Part shown: positions 34,173-43,986 of the stretch, piece by piece
How the letters are laid out: every line of letters starts with the position of its first letter
How positions within the stretch are numbered: the first letter of the stretch is position 1
From: Cellulomonas sp. JZ18
GTDB taxonomy: Bacteria; Actinomycetota; Actinomycetes; Actinomycetales; Cellulomonadaceae
Length of the DNA: 64,000 nt
Reading direction: 5' to 3'
NCBI RefSeq assembly: GCF_009720485.1
Contig: NZ_CP045245.1
Span: 3,720,001 to 3,784,000 of the forward strand
Translations under genes and position numbers: made by a program
The notes under the pieces: model-generated
Told to the model about the DNA's origin: nothing
What the model saw: only the letters and a program-made list of their open reading frames with translations
The model's database searches: none

Positions 34173-35752
34173 GGCTCCACCTCCACCGCGTCGTCGGAGC
34201 CGGGCTCGTCGTCGGTCTCGGCCACGTCGGCCGACTCGCCCAGCCCACGGCGGCCGTCGGGCAGGACCGCCTCGACGTAGGGCGTGCGCTCGATGAGCGT
34301 CTCGGCGGCGCGCTCGGTGTACGAGTACAGCGGACCGGCGAAGACCGTCAGCGCGAGGCCGACGGTGACCAGCGCGCCGGCGGGGACGGCCATCGTCGCG
34401 GGCACCCGGGTGCGCGGCAGCTCCTCGGGCGGCGTCTGCCAGAACGCCTTGTTCCACGCCTTCACGAGTGCGTACAGGGTGAGCAGCGACGTGACCACGG
34501 ACCCGACGACCAGCGTGTACGCCAGCGGCGTGCCCACGGCGACGCCCGCCTCCAGCAGGCCGACCTTGCCGAGGAAGCCCGAGAGCGGCGGGATGCCGGC
34601 GAGGTTCATCGCGGGCACGAAGAACAGGACCGCCAGCACGGGGGCGAGCTTCGCGAGCCCGCCGAGCCGGTCCAGCGACGTCGTCCCGCCGTACCGCTCG
34701 ACGAGCCCGACCACGAGGAACAGCGCCGTCTGGACGGTGATGTGGTGCACCACGTAGTAGATCGCCGCGGTCCAGCCGGTCTCGGTGCCGAGCGCGATGC
34801 CGAACACCATGTACCCGATGTGGCTGACGAGCGTGAAGGACAGGAGTCGCTTCACGTCGTCCTGCGCGACCGCGCCGAGGATGCCGACGAGCATCGTCGC
34901 GAGGGCGAGCACCATGAGCACGTCGTCGACGCGCCCCTCGGGGAACAGCAGGCTCTGCGTGCGGATGATCGCGTACACGCCGACCTTGGTGAGCAGGCCC
35001 GCGAACACCGCGGTGACCGGCGCGGGCGCCGTCGGGTACGAGTCCGGCAGCCACGCCGACAGCGGGAAGACGGCGGCCTTGATGCCGAACGCCAGCAGCA
35101 GGGCGACCTGCAGCACGAGCCGCACGCCCGGGTCGACCTCCGGCAGCCGGAGCGCGAGCTGCGCGAGGTTGAGCGTCCCGGTCGCGGCGTACACGGCGCC
35201 GATGGCGACCAGGAAGAGGATCGACGACAGGATCGACACGACGACGTAGACCGTGCCGGCCCGGATGCGCTCGCCGGTGCCGCTGAGCGAGATCAGCACG
35301 TACGACGCCGCGAGCAGGATCTCGAAGCCGACGTAGATGTTGAACAGGTCGCCCGAGAGGAACGCGTTCGCGACCCCCGCGGACAGCACGAGGTACGTCG
35401 GGTGGTAGATCGAGACGGGTGCCCCGCTCTCCCCGTCCTGCTGACCCTGCGCGAGCGAGTACAGCAGGACGCACAGCGTCACCGCCGACGAGACGGTCAG
35501 CATGAGCGCGGAGAGCCGGTCCGCGACGAGGTCGATGCCGACCGGCGCGGCCCACCCGCCGACGTCGACGACCACCGGTCCGCCGTCGGCCAGCACGAGC
35601 AGCCCCGCCGACACCACGAGCACGGCCGAGAGCGCGACGACCGTCACGATCCGCTGCAGGCGCGGGCGTCGCGCGAGCGCCAGCGTCAGCCCGGCGGCCG
35701 AGAGCGGCAGCACGACCGGCAGCGGGACGAGCCACGTCCAGTCCGTGGTCAT
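34169..35752 (-). CDS. mnhD: Na+/H+ antiporter subunit D
   Basis: The protein has 527 residues with about 14 membrane segments, homologous to complex I NuoN/NuoM subunits. Hallmarks are NAFLSGDLFNIYVGFEILLA (key Glu in TM5), a Lys in AFGIKAAVFPLSAWLPDSYP, PVTAVFAGLLTKVGVYAIIR, DDVKRLLSFTLVSHIGYMVF and MNLAGIPPLSGFLGKVGLL. It forms the proton/sodium-translocating core with MnhA. An acidic C-terminal tail (ESADVAETDDEPGSDD) is unusual. ATGA overlap with mnhC. Confidence 0.95.
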   Translation of the reverse strand: MTTDWTWLVPLPVVLPLSAAGLTLALARRPRLQRIVTVVALSAVLVVSAGLLVLADGGPVVVDVGGWAAPVGIDLVADRLSALMLTVSSAVTLCVLLYSLAQGQQDGESGAPVSIYHPTYLVLSAGVANAFLSGDLFNIYVGFEILLAASYVLISLSGTGERIRAGTVYVVVSILSSILFLVAIGAVYAATGTLNLAQLALRLPEVDPGVRLVLQVALLLAFGIKAAVFPLSAWLPDSYPTAPAPVTAVFAGLLTKVGVYAIIRTQSLLFPEGRVDDVLMVLALATMLVGILGAVAQDDVKRLLSFTLVSHIGYMVFGIALGTETGWTAAIYYVVHHITVQTALFLVVGLVERYGGTTSLDRLGGLAKLAPVLAVLFFVPAMNLAGIPPLSGFLGKVGLLEAGVAVGTPLAYTLVVGSVVTSLLTLYALVKAWNKAFWQTPPEELPRTRVPATMAVPAGALVTVGLALTVFAGPLYSYTERAAETLIERTPYVEAVLPDGRRGLGESADVAETDDEPGSDDAVEVEP

Positions 35753-36285
35753 CGCGTCACCCCCGCCGTGCTGTCCTCGTCGTCCTGCGCCGGCCCGTGG
35801 TCGACGGCACCGGACCCCGGCCCGCCGCGGTCGGTCTCGTCGCGTGCGATCGCCGCCTCCTCGGCGAGGGTCTCGCCGTCGCCCTCGGTGTCCGTGTCCT
35901 CGAAGGCGCGCTCGTCGCGCGCCGCGAGCCGGGCGATGCGGCGGTCCTCGACGTCGTCCTGCACCTCGTCGTGCCGGTGCAGCTGCCACGAGCGGTACGC
36001 CATGGCCAGCAGGAACGCGGTGAGGCCGAGCGTGATGACGATGGCGGTCAGCACGAGCGCCTGCGGCAGGGGGTCGGACATCTCCCCCTCCGCGGTCACG
36101 CCGATCAGCGGCGGTCCGCCCGCGGCGCCGCCGGCCACGAGGATGAGCAGGTTGGCGCCGTTGCTGAGCAGGGCGACCCCGACGAGCACGCGCGTCAGGC
36201 TGCGCTCGAGCACGAGGTACGTGCCGGCGGCGAACAGGACGCCGATCACGACGACGAGCGTCAGGTTCGGGCTCATGTCGATCAC
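35749..36285 (-). CDS. mnhC: Na+/H+ antiporter subunit C
   Basis: The protein has 178 residues; three membrane segments homologous to NuoK (GTYLVLERSLTRVLVGVALL, SNGANLLIL, DPLPQALVLTAIVITLGLTA). A ~70-residue highly acidic tail follows (DEVQDDVEDRRIARLAARDE and onward), longer than the usual ~115-residue subunit. GTG overlaps the stop of mnhA. Confidence 0.95.
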   Translation of the reverse strand: MIDMSPNLTLVVVIGVLFAAGTYLVLERSLTRVLVGVALLSNGANLLILVAGGAAGGPPLIGVTAEGEMSDPLPQALVLTAIVITLGLTAFLLAMAYRSWQLHRHDEVQDDVEDRRIARLAARDERAFEDTDTEGDGETLAEEAAIARDETDRGGPGSGAVDHGPAQDDEDSTAGVTR

Positions 36286-39200
36286 GGGACCACCTCCGGC
36301 CCCTGGCCGGACCCGCGCTCGACGGCGTGCCCCGCCGCGCGCGCCGGGACCGTCTCGCCGGCCGCCAGCCGCGCCAGGTCGTCGCCGCCGACCGCGTCGG
36401 CGGCGACCTCGTCCTCGCCGGACTCGGCGCGGCGGTCGATCTCGGCGCCGAGGCTGCGCAGCACGTCGAGCACGAGCCCGACGACCACGAGGTACACACC
36501 CACGTCGAAGAACAGGCTGGTCACGAGCTTCACCTCGCCCCAGACCGGCAGCGTGAACTCGAGGATCCACGACTGCAGCACCGTGCCGCCGAACACGAGC
36601 GCCCCCAGGCCGACGCCGGCCGACAGGAACAGCCCCAGGCCCAGCAGCACGCCCGGCTGCACCGGTGCGGCCTCGCCGAGCTCGTAGCGCCCGCCCGCCA
36701 GGTACCGGACCGCGAGCGCGATGCCCGTGACCAGACCCGCGGCGAACCCCCCGCCGGGCTGGTTGTGGCCGCTGAACAGCAGGTACACCGAGTACACGAT
36801 CATCGTGTGGAAGAGGAGCCGCACGACGACCTCGAAGATGACGGAGCGGCGCTGGGGTGCGAGCGTGCGCCCGGCGCGCAGCCACTCCCGGGCGCGCGCG
36901 CCCGTGCCGACGCCCGCCCGGCGGGTGCCCGGGGGGCCCGGCTCGGCGTCCGCCGGCACCTCGACGGAGCCCGCGGGACGGCGGATCGCCGCCATCGGGT
37001 CGGGCACCCCGCCCCACACCGCCCGGTCGGCCGGAGCCTCCCGCTCGCGGAAGATGCGGCCGGACCGCGCGGACAGGAAGACGAGCGAGGCGACGCCGGT
37101 CGCGGCGACCAGCAGCACCGAGATCTCGCCCATGGTGTCCCACGCCCGGATGTCGACGAGCGTGACGTTGACGATGTTCTTGCCGCCGCCGAACTCGTAC
37201 GCCTCCTCGGCGAAGTCGGCGGACACCGGCGCGTGCACGCGCGCGGACGGCGCGACGAGGGCGATCCCCGCGACGACGACGCCCACGGCGACGCCGATCG
37301 CGAGCCGCACGTACCGCGACAGCGCGAGCGGGCGGTCGGAGAAGTAGGGGGGCAGGCGCCGCAGCACGAGCACGAAGACGACCAGCGAGATCGTCTCGAC
37401 GAGCACCTGGGTGAGCGCGAGGTCGGGGGCACCGTGCAGCAGGAACAGCCCCGCGATCGCGTACCCGCCGATGCCCAGCAGGATGATCGCCTTGAGCCGG
37501 CGCCGGGCGCGCGCGGCGAGGACCGCGGACACGACGACCACCGCGCCGAACACGGCCTGGGCGGCGTAGTCCCAGGGCCGCACGGCGTCGGGCCACGACG
37601 TGCCGGACGCGACGGCCGTCCCGACGGCCGTGCACCACGCGACCAGGATGATGCCGAGGTAGACGGGCAGCGAACCGCGCTGGGTGATCGCGGTGACGTC
37701 GGCCGCGAGGTCGTCCAGGCGGCGCATGGACCGGCGGTAGACGCGGTCGGCCTCGAGCGCGCGCGGCGCGCGTGCCTGCCAGCGCTCCACCCGGTCCCGG
37801 GCGACGAACAGCAGCGCGCCGACGCCGAGGATCGCGACCGTGAGCCAGAAGGCCGGCGTGATCCCCGCCCACAGCACCAGGTGCCCGGGCTCACCCGTGG
37901 GGTACGTCGACGCGTGCGGCAGCAGCAGGTCCTCACCGAGGCCCGGCAGCAGCGCGACCGCCACACCGAGCAGGGCCAGCACCAGCGCGGGCCACACGAG
38001 CAGCAGCGACGGGTGGGTGATCGAGGCGGGGGCCGCGGACTCCTGCCCGCCCTCGGCGAGCGACGTCGTGGTCGTGCCACCCTCGCCGTCGTCCGTCTGC
38101 GCCTTCGTCAGCACCGCCTTCTTGGTCGCGAACGCGCCCCACCACAGGCGCAGCCCGTACGCGACGGTGAGCGCCGAGCCGACGACGACCGCGACGAGCA
38201 CGACCCACCCGAGCGGGTCGCCCTCCGCGTGCAGCAGCGCCTCGAGCCCCGCCTCCTTGGCGACGTAGCCCGCGAACGGCGGCAGGCCGATCATCGACGC
38301 GGTCGCGAGCGCGCCGGCCGCGGCCGTCCACGGCAGCTCGCGGCCCACGCCCGACAGGCGCCGCAGGTCACGTGTGCCGCAGGCGGCGTCGACGATGCCC
38401 ACGACGAGGAACAGCGACGCCTTGAACATGGCGTGCGCGCCGAGCATCGCGAGGCCGGCGAGCGCCGCCCCCTGGGTCCCCTGGCCGACGAGCAGGACGA
38501 TGAGGCCGAGCTGGCTGACCGTGCCGAAGGCGAGGACGAGCTTGAGGTCGTGCTGGCGCAGCGCCCGGTAGCCGCCCACGAGCAGCGTGCCCGCGCCGAG
38601 GACGACGACCGACCACTGCCACACCGGCTGGTCCGCGTACGCGGGGGCGAAGCGGGCGACCAGGTACACGCCCGCCTTCACCATCGCCGCCGCGTGCAGG
38701 TACGCGCTCACGGGCGTCGGCGCCGCCATCGCGGCGGGCAGCCAGAAGTGGAAGGGGACGAGCGCCGACTTCGTCACCGCGCCGGCGAGCAGGCACGCGA
38801 CGCCCGCGACGACGAGCGGCCCCTGCGTCGGCGGGTCCGCGAGCAGCGCGGACAGCGAGTAGGACCCGGCCTCGTGCGCGAGCAGGACGACGCCGACGAG
38901 CATCGCCAGACCACCGGCGGTGGTCACCACGATGGCCTGCATCGCCGCGCGGCGGCTGGCCTTGCGGTCCGCGTAGTGGCCGATGAGCAGGTACGACGTC
39001 ACCGTCGTCAGCTCCCAGAACACGAACAGCAGGAGCATGTCGTCGGCCGTGACCAGGCCGAGCATCGAGCCCGCGAAGGCCGTGAAGACGCCGCCGAAGC
39101 GGCCCAGGCCGGACGCGGTCGGCGTGAAGTAGGCCGAGCAGTAGACGAGCACCAGCGCACCGACGCCGCCCACGACGACCGTCATCAGCCACGACAGCGT

Positions 39201-39419
39201 GTCCAGCCGGAACGACAGCTCCAGACCCAGCGTCGGGATCCACTCGACCACCTCGACCGGGCCGCGCCCGTCCCGCACGGCCACGGTCTGCGCGAGCGCC
39301 CACGCGGCCGCCGAGGCGGGGGCCAGGGCGAGGATCCAGAACGCCCGGCGACCGAGCCACGCGACGAGCGCGGGCGCGACGAGGGCCGCTGCGAGGTGCA
39401 CGGTCAGCAGCAGCAGCAA
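36282..39419 (-). CDS. mnhA: Na+/H+ antiporter fused subunits A and B
   Basis: The protein has 1045 residues. I take TTG at 39419, because it starts the hydrophobic first helix (LLLLLTVHLAAALVAP), GGAGAG lies 9 nt upstream, and upstream in-frame residues are low-complexity. The MnhA part (NuoL-like) has LLFVFWELTTVTSYLLIGHY, TKSALVPFHFWLPAAMAAP, TPVSAYLHAAAMVKAGVYLV and AFGTVSQLGLI. Next comes a DUF4040/MbhD- and MbhE-like region (LGIGGYAIAGLFLLHGAPDL, ALTQVLVETISLVVFVLVLR), then a complete MnhB domain at the C-terminus (FHTMIVYSVYLLFSGHNQPG, GGFAAGLVTGIAL). MnhAB fusion is usual in actinobacteria. Confidence 0.93.
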   Translation of the reverse strand: MLLLLTVHLAAALVAPALVAWLGRRAFWILALAPASAAAWALAQTVAVRDGRGPVEVVEWIPTLGLELSFRLDTLSWLMTVVVGGVGALVLVYCSAYFTPTASGLGRFGGVFTAFAGSMLGLVTADDMLLLFVFWELTTVTSYLLIGHYADRKASRRAAMQAIVVTTAGGLAMLVGVVLLAHEAGSYSLSALLADPPTQGPLVVAGVACLLAGAVTKSALVPFHFWLPAAMAAPTPVSAYLHAAAMVKAGVYLVARFAPAYADQPVWQWSVVVLGAGTLLVGGYRALRQHDLKLVLAFGTVSQLGLIVLLVGQGTQGAALAGLAMLGAHAMFKASLFLVVGIVDAACGTRDLRRLSGVGRELPWTAAAGALATASMIGLPPFAGYVAKEAGLEALLHAEGDPLGWVVLVAVVVGSALTVAYGLRLWWGAFATKKAVLTKAQTDDGEGGTTTTSLAEGGQESAAPASITHPSLLLVWPALVLALLGVAVALLPGLGEDLLLPHASTYPTGEPGHLVLWAGITPAFWLTVAILGVGALLFVARDRVERWQARAPRALEADRVYRRSMRRLDDLAADVTAITQRGSLPVYLGIILVAWCTAVGTAVASGTSWPDAVRPWDYAAQAVFGAVVVVSAVLAARARRRLKAIILLGIGGYAIAGLFLLHGAPDLALTQVLVETISLVVFVLVLRRLPPYFSDRPLALSRYVRLAIGVAVGVVVAGIALVAPSARVHAPVSADFAEEAYEFGGGKNIVNVTLVDIRAWDTMGEISVLLVAATGVASLVFLSARSGRIFREREAPADRAVWGGVPDPMAAIRRPAGSVEVPADAEPGPPGTRRAGVGTGARAREWLRAGRTLAPQRRSVIFEVVVRLLFHTMIVYSVYLLFSGHNQPGGGFAAGLVTGIALAVRYLAGGRYELGEAAPVQPGVLLGLGLFLSAGVGLGALVFGGTVLQSWILEFTLPVWGEVKLVTSLFFDVGVYLVVVGLVLDVLRSLGAEIDRRAESGEDEVAADAVGGDDLARLAAGETVPARAAGHAVERGSGQGPEVVP

Positions 39420-39707
39420 CGTCCGGCTCTCCGTCCTGGTCGGGGGCGGTGGGCGGCAGGTGTCGATGTGGCCCGACCCGGACCGCGCCAGGGGCACGGG
39501 CGTCCGGGGACCGCCCCGGGGGGAGCCGGGCGGCCGGGTGGTCGAAGGTGCGGCCATGCGCGGCGACGCGGGAGCGCCGTCGTGATGGGCAAGGGAGCAC
39601 CAGCACTCTATCAAGCGCTCGTCGTGCCGCCGGTCCTGCGCTCACCCGCCCGGGTGGACGCGTTCGCGCTGGTGGGGGCTGTGGACGGGTCGTACCGCCC
39701 CCGCGGT
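39420..39707. other. Leader region upstream of the Mrp operon
   Basis: This 288-bp gap holds a candidate minus-strand -10 TAGAGT (39610-39605) about 185 nt before the mnhA TTG, a CCGGGGACCGCCCCGG hairpin near 39508-39525, and an open but low-complexity frame in phase with mnhA. The long leader could carry regulation, but no known riboswitch is recognisable. Confidence 0.35.
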
Positions 39708-39995
39708 TCAGAGCCGGATCGGCTCGCCGAGGAGCACCATCCCCGGCGGGAACTGCCCGTCCATGACGGTCTCGACCTGCCGCCGCGCCTCCTCGCCGCT
39801 CTCCGCGTGCACCTGCAGCTCGAGGGTGGTCGGGCCGGGGTCGGGGCGGCCGGCGTCCGCCTCCCCGTCGTCGACGGGGGCGTCCGGCATCTCGGCCGCC
39901 AGGCCGGAGGTCCGCAGCCGGTCCAGGAACGTGCTGCCGTCCCGCTTGGCGGTGTCGAGGTCGGGGAACGTGACGGGGATGACGAAGGTCTCCAT
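39708..39995 (-). CDS. Small hypothetical protein (95 aa)
   Basis: The protein starts METFVIPVTFPDLDTAKRDG and ends MDGQFPPGMVLLGEPIRL. The layout (strand, helix, acidic Pro/Asp-rich loop, strand TTLELQVHAESGEEARRQVE) suggests a small ferredoxin-like alpha/beta fold. No family recognised. A GGAG lies upstream of the ATG. It stands alone between the Mrp leader and the uncharacterised family gene. Confidence 0.6.
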   Translation of the reverse strand: METFVIPVTFPDLDTAKRDGSTFLDRLRTSGLAAEMPDAPVDDGEADAGRPDPGPTTLELQVHAESGEEARRQVETVMDGQFPPGMVLLGEPIRL

Positions 39996-40072
39996 CCGTC
40001 CATGCTCCGTGCCGTGGTCGCGACGGCAACCCGCGGCGGCTCCTCGGTCGCCGTGAGCGGCCCGCCCGGCCG

Positions 40073-40537
40073 TCAGGGCCAGGTGATCGGCAGGTTGCCG
40101 AACCCGCCGCCGCGGGGCAGGGCGGTCAGCGGCGACGTCCGGACCTCGCGGCCGTCCTCCAGCCAGCGCGCCTGGTCCGCGAGCAGCTCGAGGGCGCTGC
40201 CGTGGTCGCGGACACGGCGCCACCGCAGGTCGGCCGCCAGCTCGCGGACGACCTCGGCGGACTGCGACGCCTGGTGCTGCCGGTGCACGCGGACGAGTGG
40301 CACGCGCGCACGACGCCAGCCGTTGAACCGGTCCAGCGCGAGGTCGACGCCGCGGCGGTGGACGACGAACGTGACGTAGGCGCGGTCGTCCGCGAGCACG
40401 GGGCGGATCCGCCACGTGCGCCGGGTGGGCGTCAGCAGGCCCGTGACCCGGTCGAACGTCCCGGCGACCGGGTCGCTCGCACCGGGGTGGAGCGCCCGGA
40501 GGACGAGCACGTCGTCGTCGTCGGTGGTCGCGGGCAC
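40073..40537 (-). CDS. Uncharacterised protein, paralog of 51.1-kb and 51.6-kb genes
   Basis: The protein has 154 residues; GTG behind GAGGGAGGA. It shares a sequence pattern with the product at 51122-51589: TG(L)[49 protein letters not shown] and [20 protein letters not shown]. The conserved C-terminal half also appears in the membrane protein at 51642-52244. No membrane segment or signal peptide. Function unknown; probably an actinobacteria-restricted family. Confidence 0.75.
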   Translation of the reverse strand: MPATTDDDDVLVLRALHPGASDPVAGTFDRVTGLLTPTRRTWRIRPVLADDRAYVTFVVHRRGVDLALDRFNGWRRARVPLVRVHRQHQASQSAEVVRELAADLRWRRVRDHGSALELLADQARWLEDGREVRTSPLTALPRGGGFGNLPITWP

Positions 40538-40699
40538 GCACGTCCTCCCTCGCGGGTCCGGCACCGGACCGTCCGCGCCGAAAGGTACCGGACGCGGGCC
40601 GGGCACAGGACGTCGCAGCCGGCGCGACCGGGAGGCGCGGGGGCGTGCCGGGCAGGTGGACGGAGCCGAACGTCCGGCCTGCCCGTCGGCGCCGGCCGT

Positions 40700-40705
40700 T
40701 AGCGT
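40700..40705 (+). promoter_or_regulatory. Leaderless -10 hexamer TAGCGT
   Basis: TAGCGT ends 7 nt before the GTG of the Fe-S oxidoreductase gene; no Shine-Dalgarno sequence lies between. Confidence 0.5.
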
Positions 40706-40712
40706 GAGCGCC

Positions 40713-43043
40713 GTGAGCCCCCTGCAGGTCGTGTGCGTCGTGCTGGCGTCCGTCGCGACGGTCGTCGGCGTGGCCGCGTTCGCGCGCGGCGTCGTGGTGA
40801 TCGTGCGGACGGTGCGGATCGGACGCGCCGCGCCCGGGCGGTCCGGACCGGCGGGCGTGCGGCTGCGCACGCTGCTGCGCGAGGTGGTGGGGCACGGGCG
40901 CTTCCAGCAGCGGCCCGCGGTGCGCGCGGCGCACTGGGTGGTCATGGTGTCGTTCCCCGTCCTGGTCGTGACGCTGCTGACGGGGTACGGGCAGCTCGTC
41001 GACCCGCGGTACGGGCTGCCGGTGCTCGGGCACTGGGCACCGCTCGAGTGGGCCGTCGAGGCGTTCGCGTGGCTCGGGCTCGTCGGCATCGCGTACCTGA
41101 CGTCGGTGCGCCTGCGGGCGCGTCCGCGACCCGCGGTGCCCGTGACGACGGGCGCACGGGCCGAGGAGGGTGCGGACGCGGTCCCCCACGCGGGTGGCGA
41201 GCCGCAGCCCGTGACCGCGCAGCAGCGGCGCTCCCGGTTCTTCCGGTCGAACATGCGCTGGGCGTACGTCGTCGAGGCGACCATCTGGCTCGTCGTGCTC
41301 GCCGTGCTGGCCCTGCGGGGGCTCGAGTACGCGCTCGGGGTGCAGGACGGGGAGCCGTGGGCGTCGGCGCTGCACTTCCCGCTGACCGCGTGGTTCGGGG
41401 CGGCGTGGACCGGGGCGTCGGCCGCGACGCTCGAGGCCGCCGTGCTCGTCGTCGCGACCGTGAAGATCCTCGTCTCGATGGGCTGGTTCGTGTTCGTCGG
41501 CCTGTCACCGACGGCCGGCATCGCCTGGCACCGGTTCCTCGCGGTGGTCAACGTGTACGCGCGCCGCGAGCCGGACGGCGCCCCGGCGCTCGGCCCGCTG
41601 GCCCCGCTGCGCGGCCCGGACGGGGAGGCGCTCGACCTCACGGCCGCCGAGGACCTGCCGGACGACGTGCGGCTCGGCGCCGGCGCCGTCGAGGACCTCA
41701 CGTGGAAGCAGCTGCTCGACACCGCCACCTGCACCGAGTGCGGCCGCTGCCAGGAGCAGTGCCCGGCCTGGGCGACCGGGAAGCCGCTCAACCCCAAGCT
41801 CGTCATGACGGCGCTGCGCGACCACGCCGCCGCCACCGCGCCCTACGTGACGGCGGCGCGGGCCGCGGGGGCGTCCGCCGAGGCCGCGGCCGACCCGCAC
41901 CTGGGCCTGGACCTCGTGGGCGCCGGCGTGATCGACCCGGACGTGCTGTGGTCCTGCACGACGTGCGGCGCGTGCGTCCAGCAGTGCCCGGTCGACATCG
42001 AGCACGTCGACACGCTCGTGGACGTCCGGCGCTACCAGGTGCTCATGGAGTCGGCGTTCCCCGCCGAGCTCGGCGGCACGTTCACGAAGATGGAGCGCCG
42101 CGGGAACCCGTGGGGCCTGCCGGCGCGGCAGCGGCTCGACTGGGCGAAGGGGCTGCCGTTCGACGTGCCGGTCGTCGGCGCCGACGTGGAGTCGGCCGCC
42201 GACGTCGACTACCTGTTCTGGGTCGGCTGCGCCGGGGCCTTCGAGGACCGGGCGAAGCGCACGACGCGGGCGGTCGCCGAGCTGCTGCACGTCGCGGGCG
42301 TCTCGTTCGCCGTCCTCGGCGACGGCGAGACCTGCAGCGGCGACCCCGCCCGCCGTGCCGGCAACGAGCTGCTCTACCAGACGCTCGCGACGCAGAACGT
42401 CGAGACCCTCACCGAGGCCGGTGCGCAGCGGGTCGTCGTGACGTGCGCGCACTGCTTCAACACGATCTCGCGCGAGTACCCGGCGATGGGCGGGCGGTTC
42501 GAGGTCGTGCACCACACGCAGCTGCTCGACCGGCTCGTCGCCGAGGGACGCCTGCGCTTCGCCCCCGGCACCGGCGACGACGGCACGGGCCGGACCGTGA
42601 CCTACCACGACCCCTGCTACCTGGGCCGGCACAACGAGGTCTACACGCCCCCGCGCGACCTCGTCGCCGCGATCCCGGGCGTGGAGCTGGCCGAGATGCC
42701 GCGCAACCGCGAGACGTCGTTCTGCTGCGGCGCCGGCGGTGCGCGGATGTGGATGGAGGAGAGCATCGGCGAGCGCATCGGCACCGTCCGCGCGGCCGAG
42801 GCGGTCGCGACCGGTGCCGACGCGATCGCGACCGCCTGCCCGTTCTGCACCGTGATGCTCAGCGACGGCGTCGCCGCCGCGGCACGGGCCGCGGAGGCGG
42901 GCGAGCCGGCGCCGGCGCCGGCGGCGGGCGGCCCGCGCGGCACGGCAGCGCCCGGCGCACCCGTCGCGCGGCCGGGGGTGCCGGAGGTCGCCGACATCGC
43001 GGTGCTCCTGCTCGACCGCGTCGCGGACCGCCCGACGCGCTGA
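40713..43043 (+). CDS. Membrane-anchored heterodisulfide-reductase-like Fe-S oxidoreductase
   Basis: The protein has 776 residues. Residues 1-290 carry about five membrane segments resembling a NarI/HdrE-type cytochrome b unit (conserved His in [15 protein letters not shown] and [10 protein letters not shown]). Two [4Fe-4S] motifs follow: [12 protein letters not shown] and [12 protein letters not shown]. Two CCG (cysteine-rich) domains complete the HdrD/GlpC-like part ([71 protein letters not shown]). The fusion probably moves electrons between the quinone pool and a soluble or disulfide partner. Donor and acceptor are unknown. A Pro/Ala-rich stretch precedes the C-terminus. Confidence 0.92.
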   Translation: MSPLQVVCVVLASVATVVGVAAFARGVVVIVRTVRIGRAAPGRSGPAGVRLRTLLREVVGHGRFQQRPAVRAAHWVVMVSFPVLVVTLLTGYGQLVDPRYGLPVLGHWAPLEWAVEAFAWLGLVGIAYLTSVRLRARPRPAVPVTTGARAEEGADAVPHAGGEPQPVTAQQRRSRFFRSNMRWAYVVEATIWLVVLAVLALRGLEYALGVQDGEPWASALHFPLTAWFGAAWTGASAATLEAAVLVVATVKILVSMGWFVFVGLSPTAGIAWHRFLAVVNVYARREPDGAPALGPLAPLRGPDGEALDLTAAEDLPDDVRLGAGAVEDLTWKQLLDTATCTECGRCQEQCPAWATGKPLNPKLVMTALRDHAAATAPYVTAARAAGASAEAAADPHLGLDLVGAGVIDPDVLWSCTTCGACVQQCPVDIEHVDTLVDVRRYQVLMESAFPAELGGTFTKMERRGNPWGLPARQRLDWAKGLPFDVPVVGADVESAADVDYLFWVGCAGAFEDRAKRTTRAVAELLHVAGVSFAVLGDGETCSGDPARRAGNELLYQTLATQNVETLTEAGAQRVVVTCAHCFNTISREYPAMGGRFEVVHHTQLLDRLVAEGRLRFAPGTGDDGTGRTVTYHDPCYLGRHNEVYTPPRDLVAAIPGVELAEMPRNRETSFCCGAGGARMWMEESIGERIGTVRAAEAVATGADAIATACPFCTVMLSDGVAAAARAAEAGEPAPAPAAGGPRGTAAPGAPVARPGVPEVADIAVLLLDRVADRPTR

Positions 43044-43098
43044 GCGCCGGACGGTCCGGCCGACCGCGCCGCGCCGGTGCGCCCCGGTGCCCGCGCCG

Positions 43099-43986
43099 TC
43101 AGCCCCGGCGGGTCACCGCCTCACGGCGCGCCGCGAGCAGCGCGACCGCGCCGAGCAGCACGGCGCTGCCGAGCACCCAGGCGACGTGCACCGCCACCGG
43201 CTGCGTGGCCGCCCCCGTGAACGCGGCCACGTCCGCGTCGGGCATGACGAGCCGGTACGCGAGCTGCCCGAAGTGGAACGTCGGCAGGTACGGCGCGATG
43301 TCGCCCATGACGTCCGGCAGCTCCGAGAGCGGCATGAAGAACCCCGAGGCGAACGCGAGGGGCAGGAACAGCAGGTTCGCGACGACGGTCGCCGCGCGCG
43401 GCCGCGCCAGGTACGCGATCGCGAACCCCAGGGTGCTGAACAGCAGCACGCCCGCCGTCATGAACGCCGCGAACGCCGCCCACTCCCCCGCGTCGAGCCG
43501 CACCCCGCCCGCGAGCGCCGCCAGCAGGCCGGTGCTGAGCACGATGAGCAGCGCGTGCACCGCCGCGGTCAGCGACGTGCCCGCCAGGTACACGCCCGTG
43601 GGGAACGGCGTCGCGCGCAGCGTCCGGAACCACCCGCGGCCGCGGTCCTTGGCGACGTTCTCGCCGAACGTGAACAGCGCGAGCGAGACGACGCCGTAGG
43701 CGGTGAGGGAGACGAGCATCGCCAGACCGACGCGGGTGCCGCCCGGCAGCGTCGACGACGCGTTCGGCAGCCCGAACATCGCGTAGAGCAGCACGGGCAC
43801 GGCCACGGCGCCCACCGCGAACTCGGCGTTGCGGAACGACGAGCGCAGGTCGACCACGACGGCGGCGGCCAGCAGCCCGGCCCGTCCGCCGGTGGGCCGC
43901 GGGGCCGCCGCGCGCGGTGCGGGGGCGGCGGGCGCGGCGGGCCGTGCCGTGCCGTGCGTCGCGGAGGTGCGGGGTGTCGTCGTCAT
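43099..43986 (-). CDS. ABC-2 type transporter permease
   Basis: The protein has 295 residues with six membrane segments after a Pro/Ala-rich ~35-residue N-terminus. ABC-2 features are FAVGAVAVPVLLYAMFGLPN, ENVAKDRGRGWFRTLRATPF, AYLARPRAATVVANLLFLPL and the periplasmic FASGFFMPLSELPDVM. It pairs with the ATPase upstream (ATGA overlap). Next to a divergent two-component system, this resembles antibiotic-efflux or lipid-export modules. The substrate is unknown. Confidence 0.9.
   Translation of the reverse strand: MTTTPRTSATHGTARPAAPAAPAPRAAAPRPTGGRAGLLAAAVVVDLRSSFRNAEFAVGAVAVPVLLYAMFGLPNASSTLPGGTRVGLAMLVSLTAYGVVSLALFTFGENVAKDRGRGWFRTLRATPFPTGVYLAGTSLTAAVHALLIVLSTGLLAALAGGVRLDAGEWAAFAAFMTAGVLLFSTLGFAIAYLARPRAATVVANLLFLPLAFASGFFMPLSELPDVMGDIAPYLPTFHFGQLAYRLVMPDADVAAFTGAATQPVAVHVAWVLGSAVLLGAVALLAARREAVTRRG

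Noticed and set aside
36327..40379. A 1350-codon plus-strand frame opposite the Mrp operon
   Set aside because: Its translation is a low-complexity Arg/Gly/Asp/His shadow of mnhC, mnhAB and neighbouring genes; no domain and no plausible start.
43046..43060. Short GCCGGA/TCCGGC hairpin after the Fe-S oxidoreductase gene
   Set aside because: Only 6 bp with a 3-nt loop; frequent by chance at this GC content, so not listed as a terminator.
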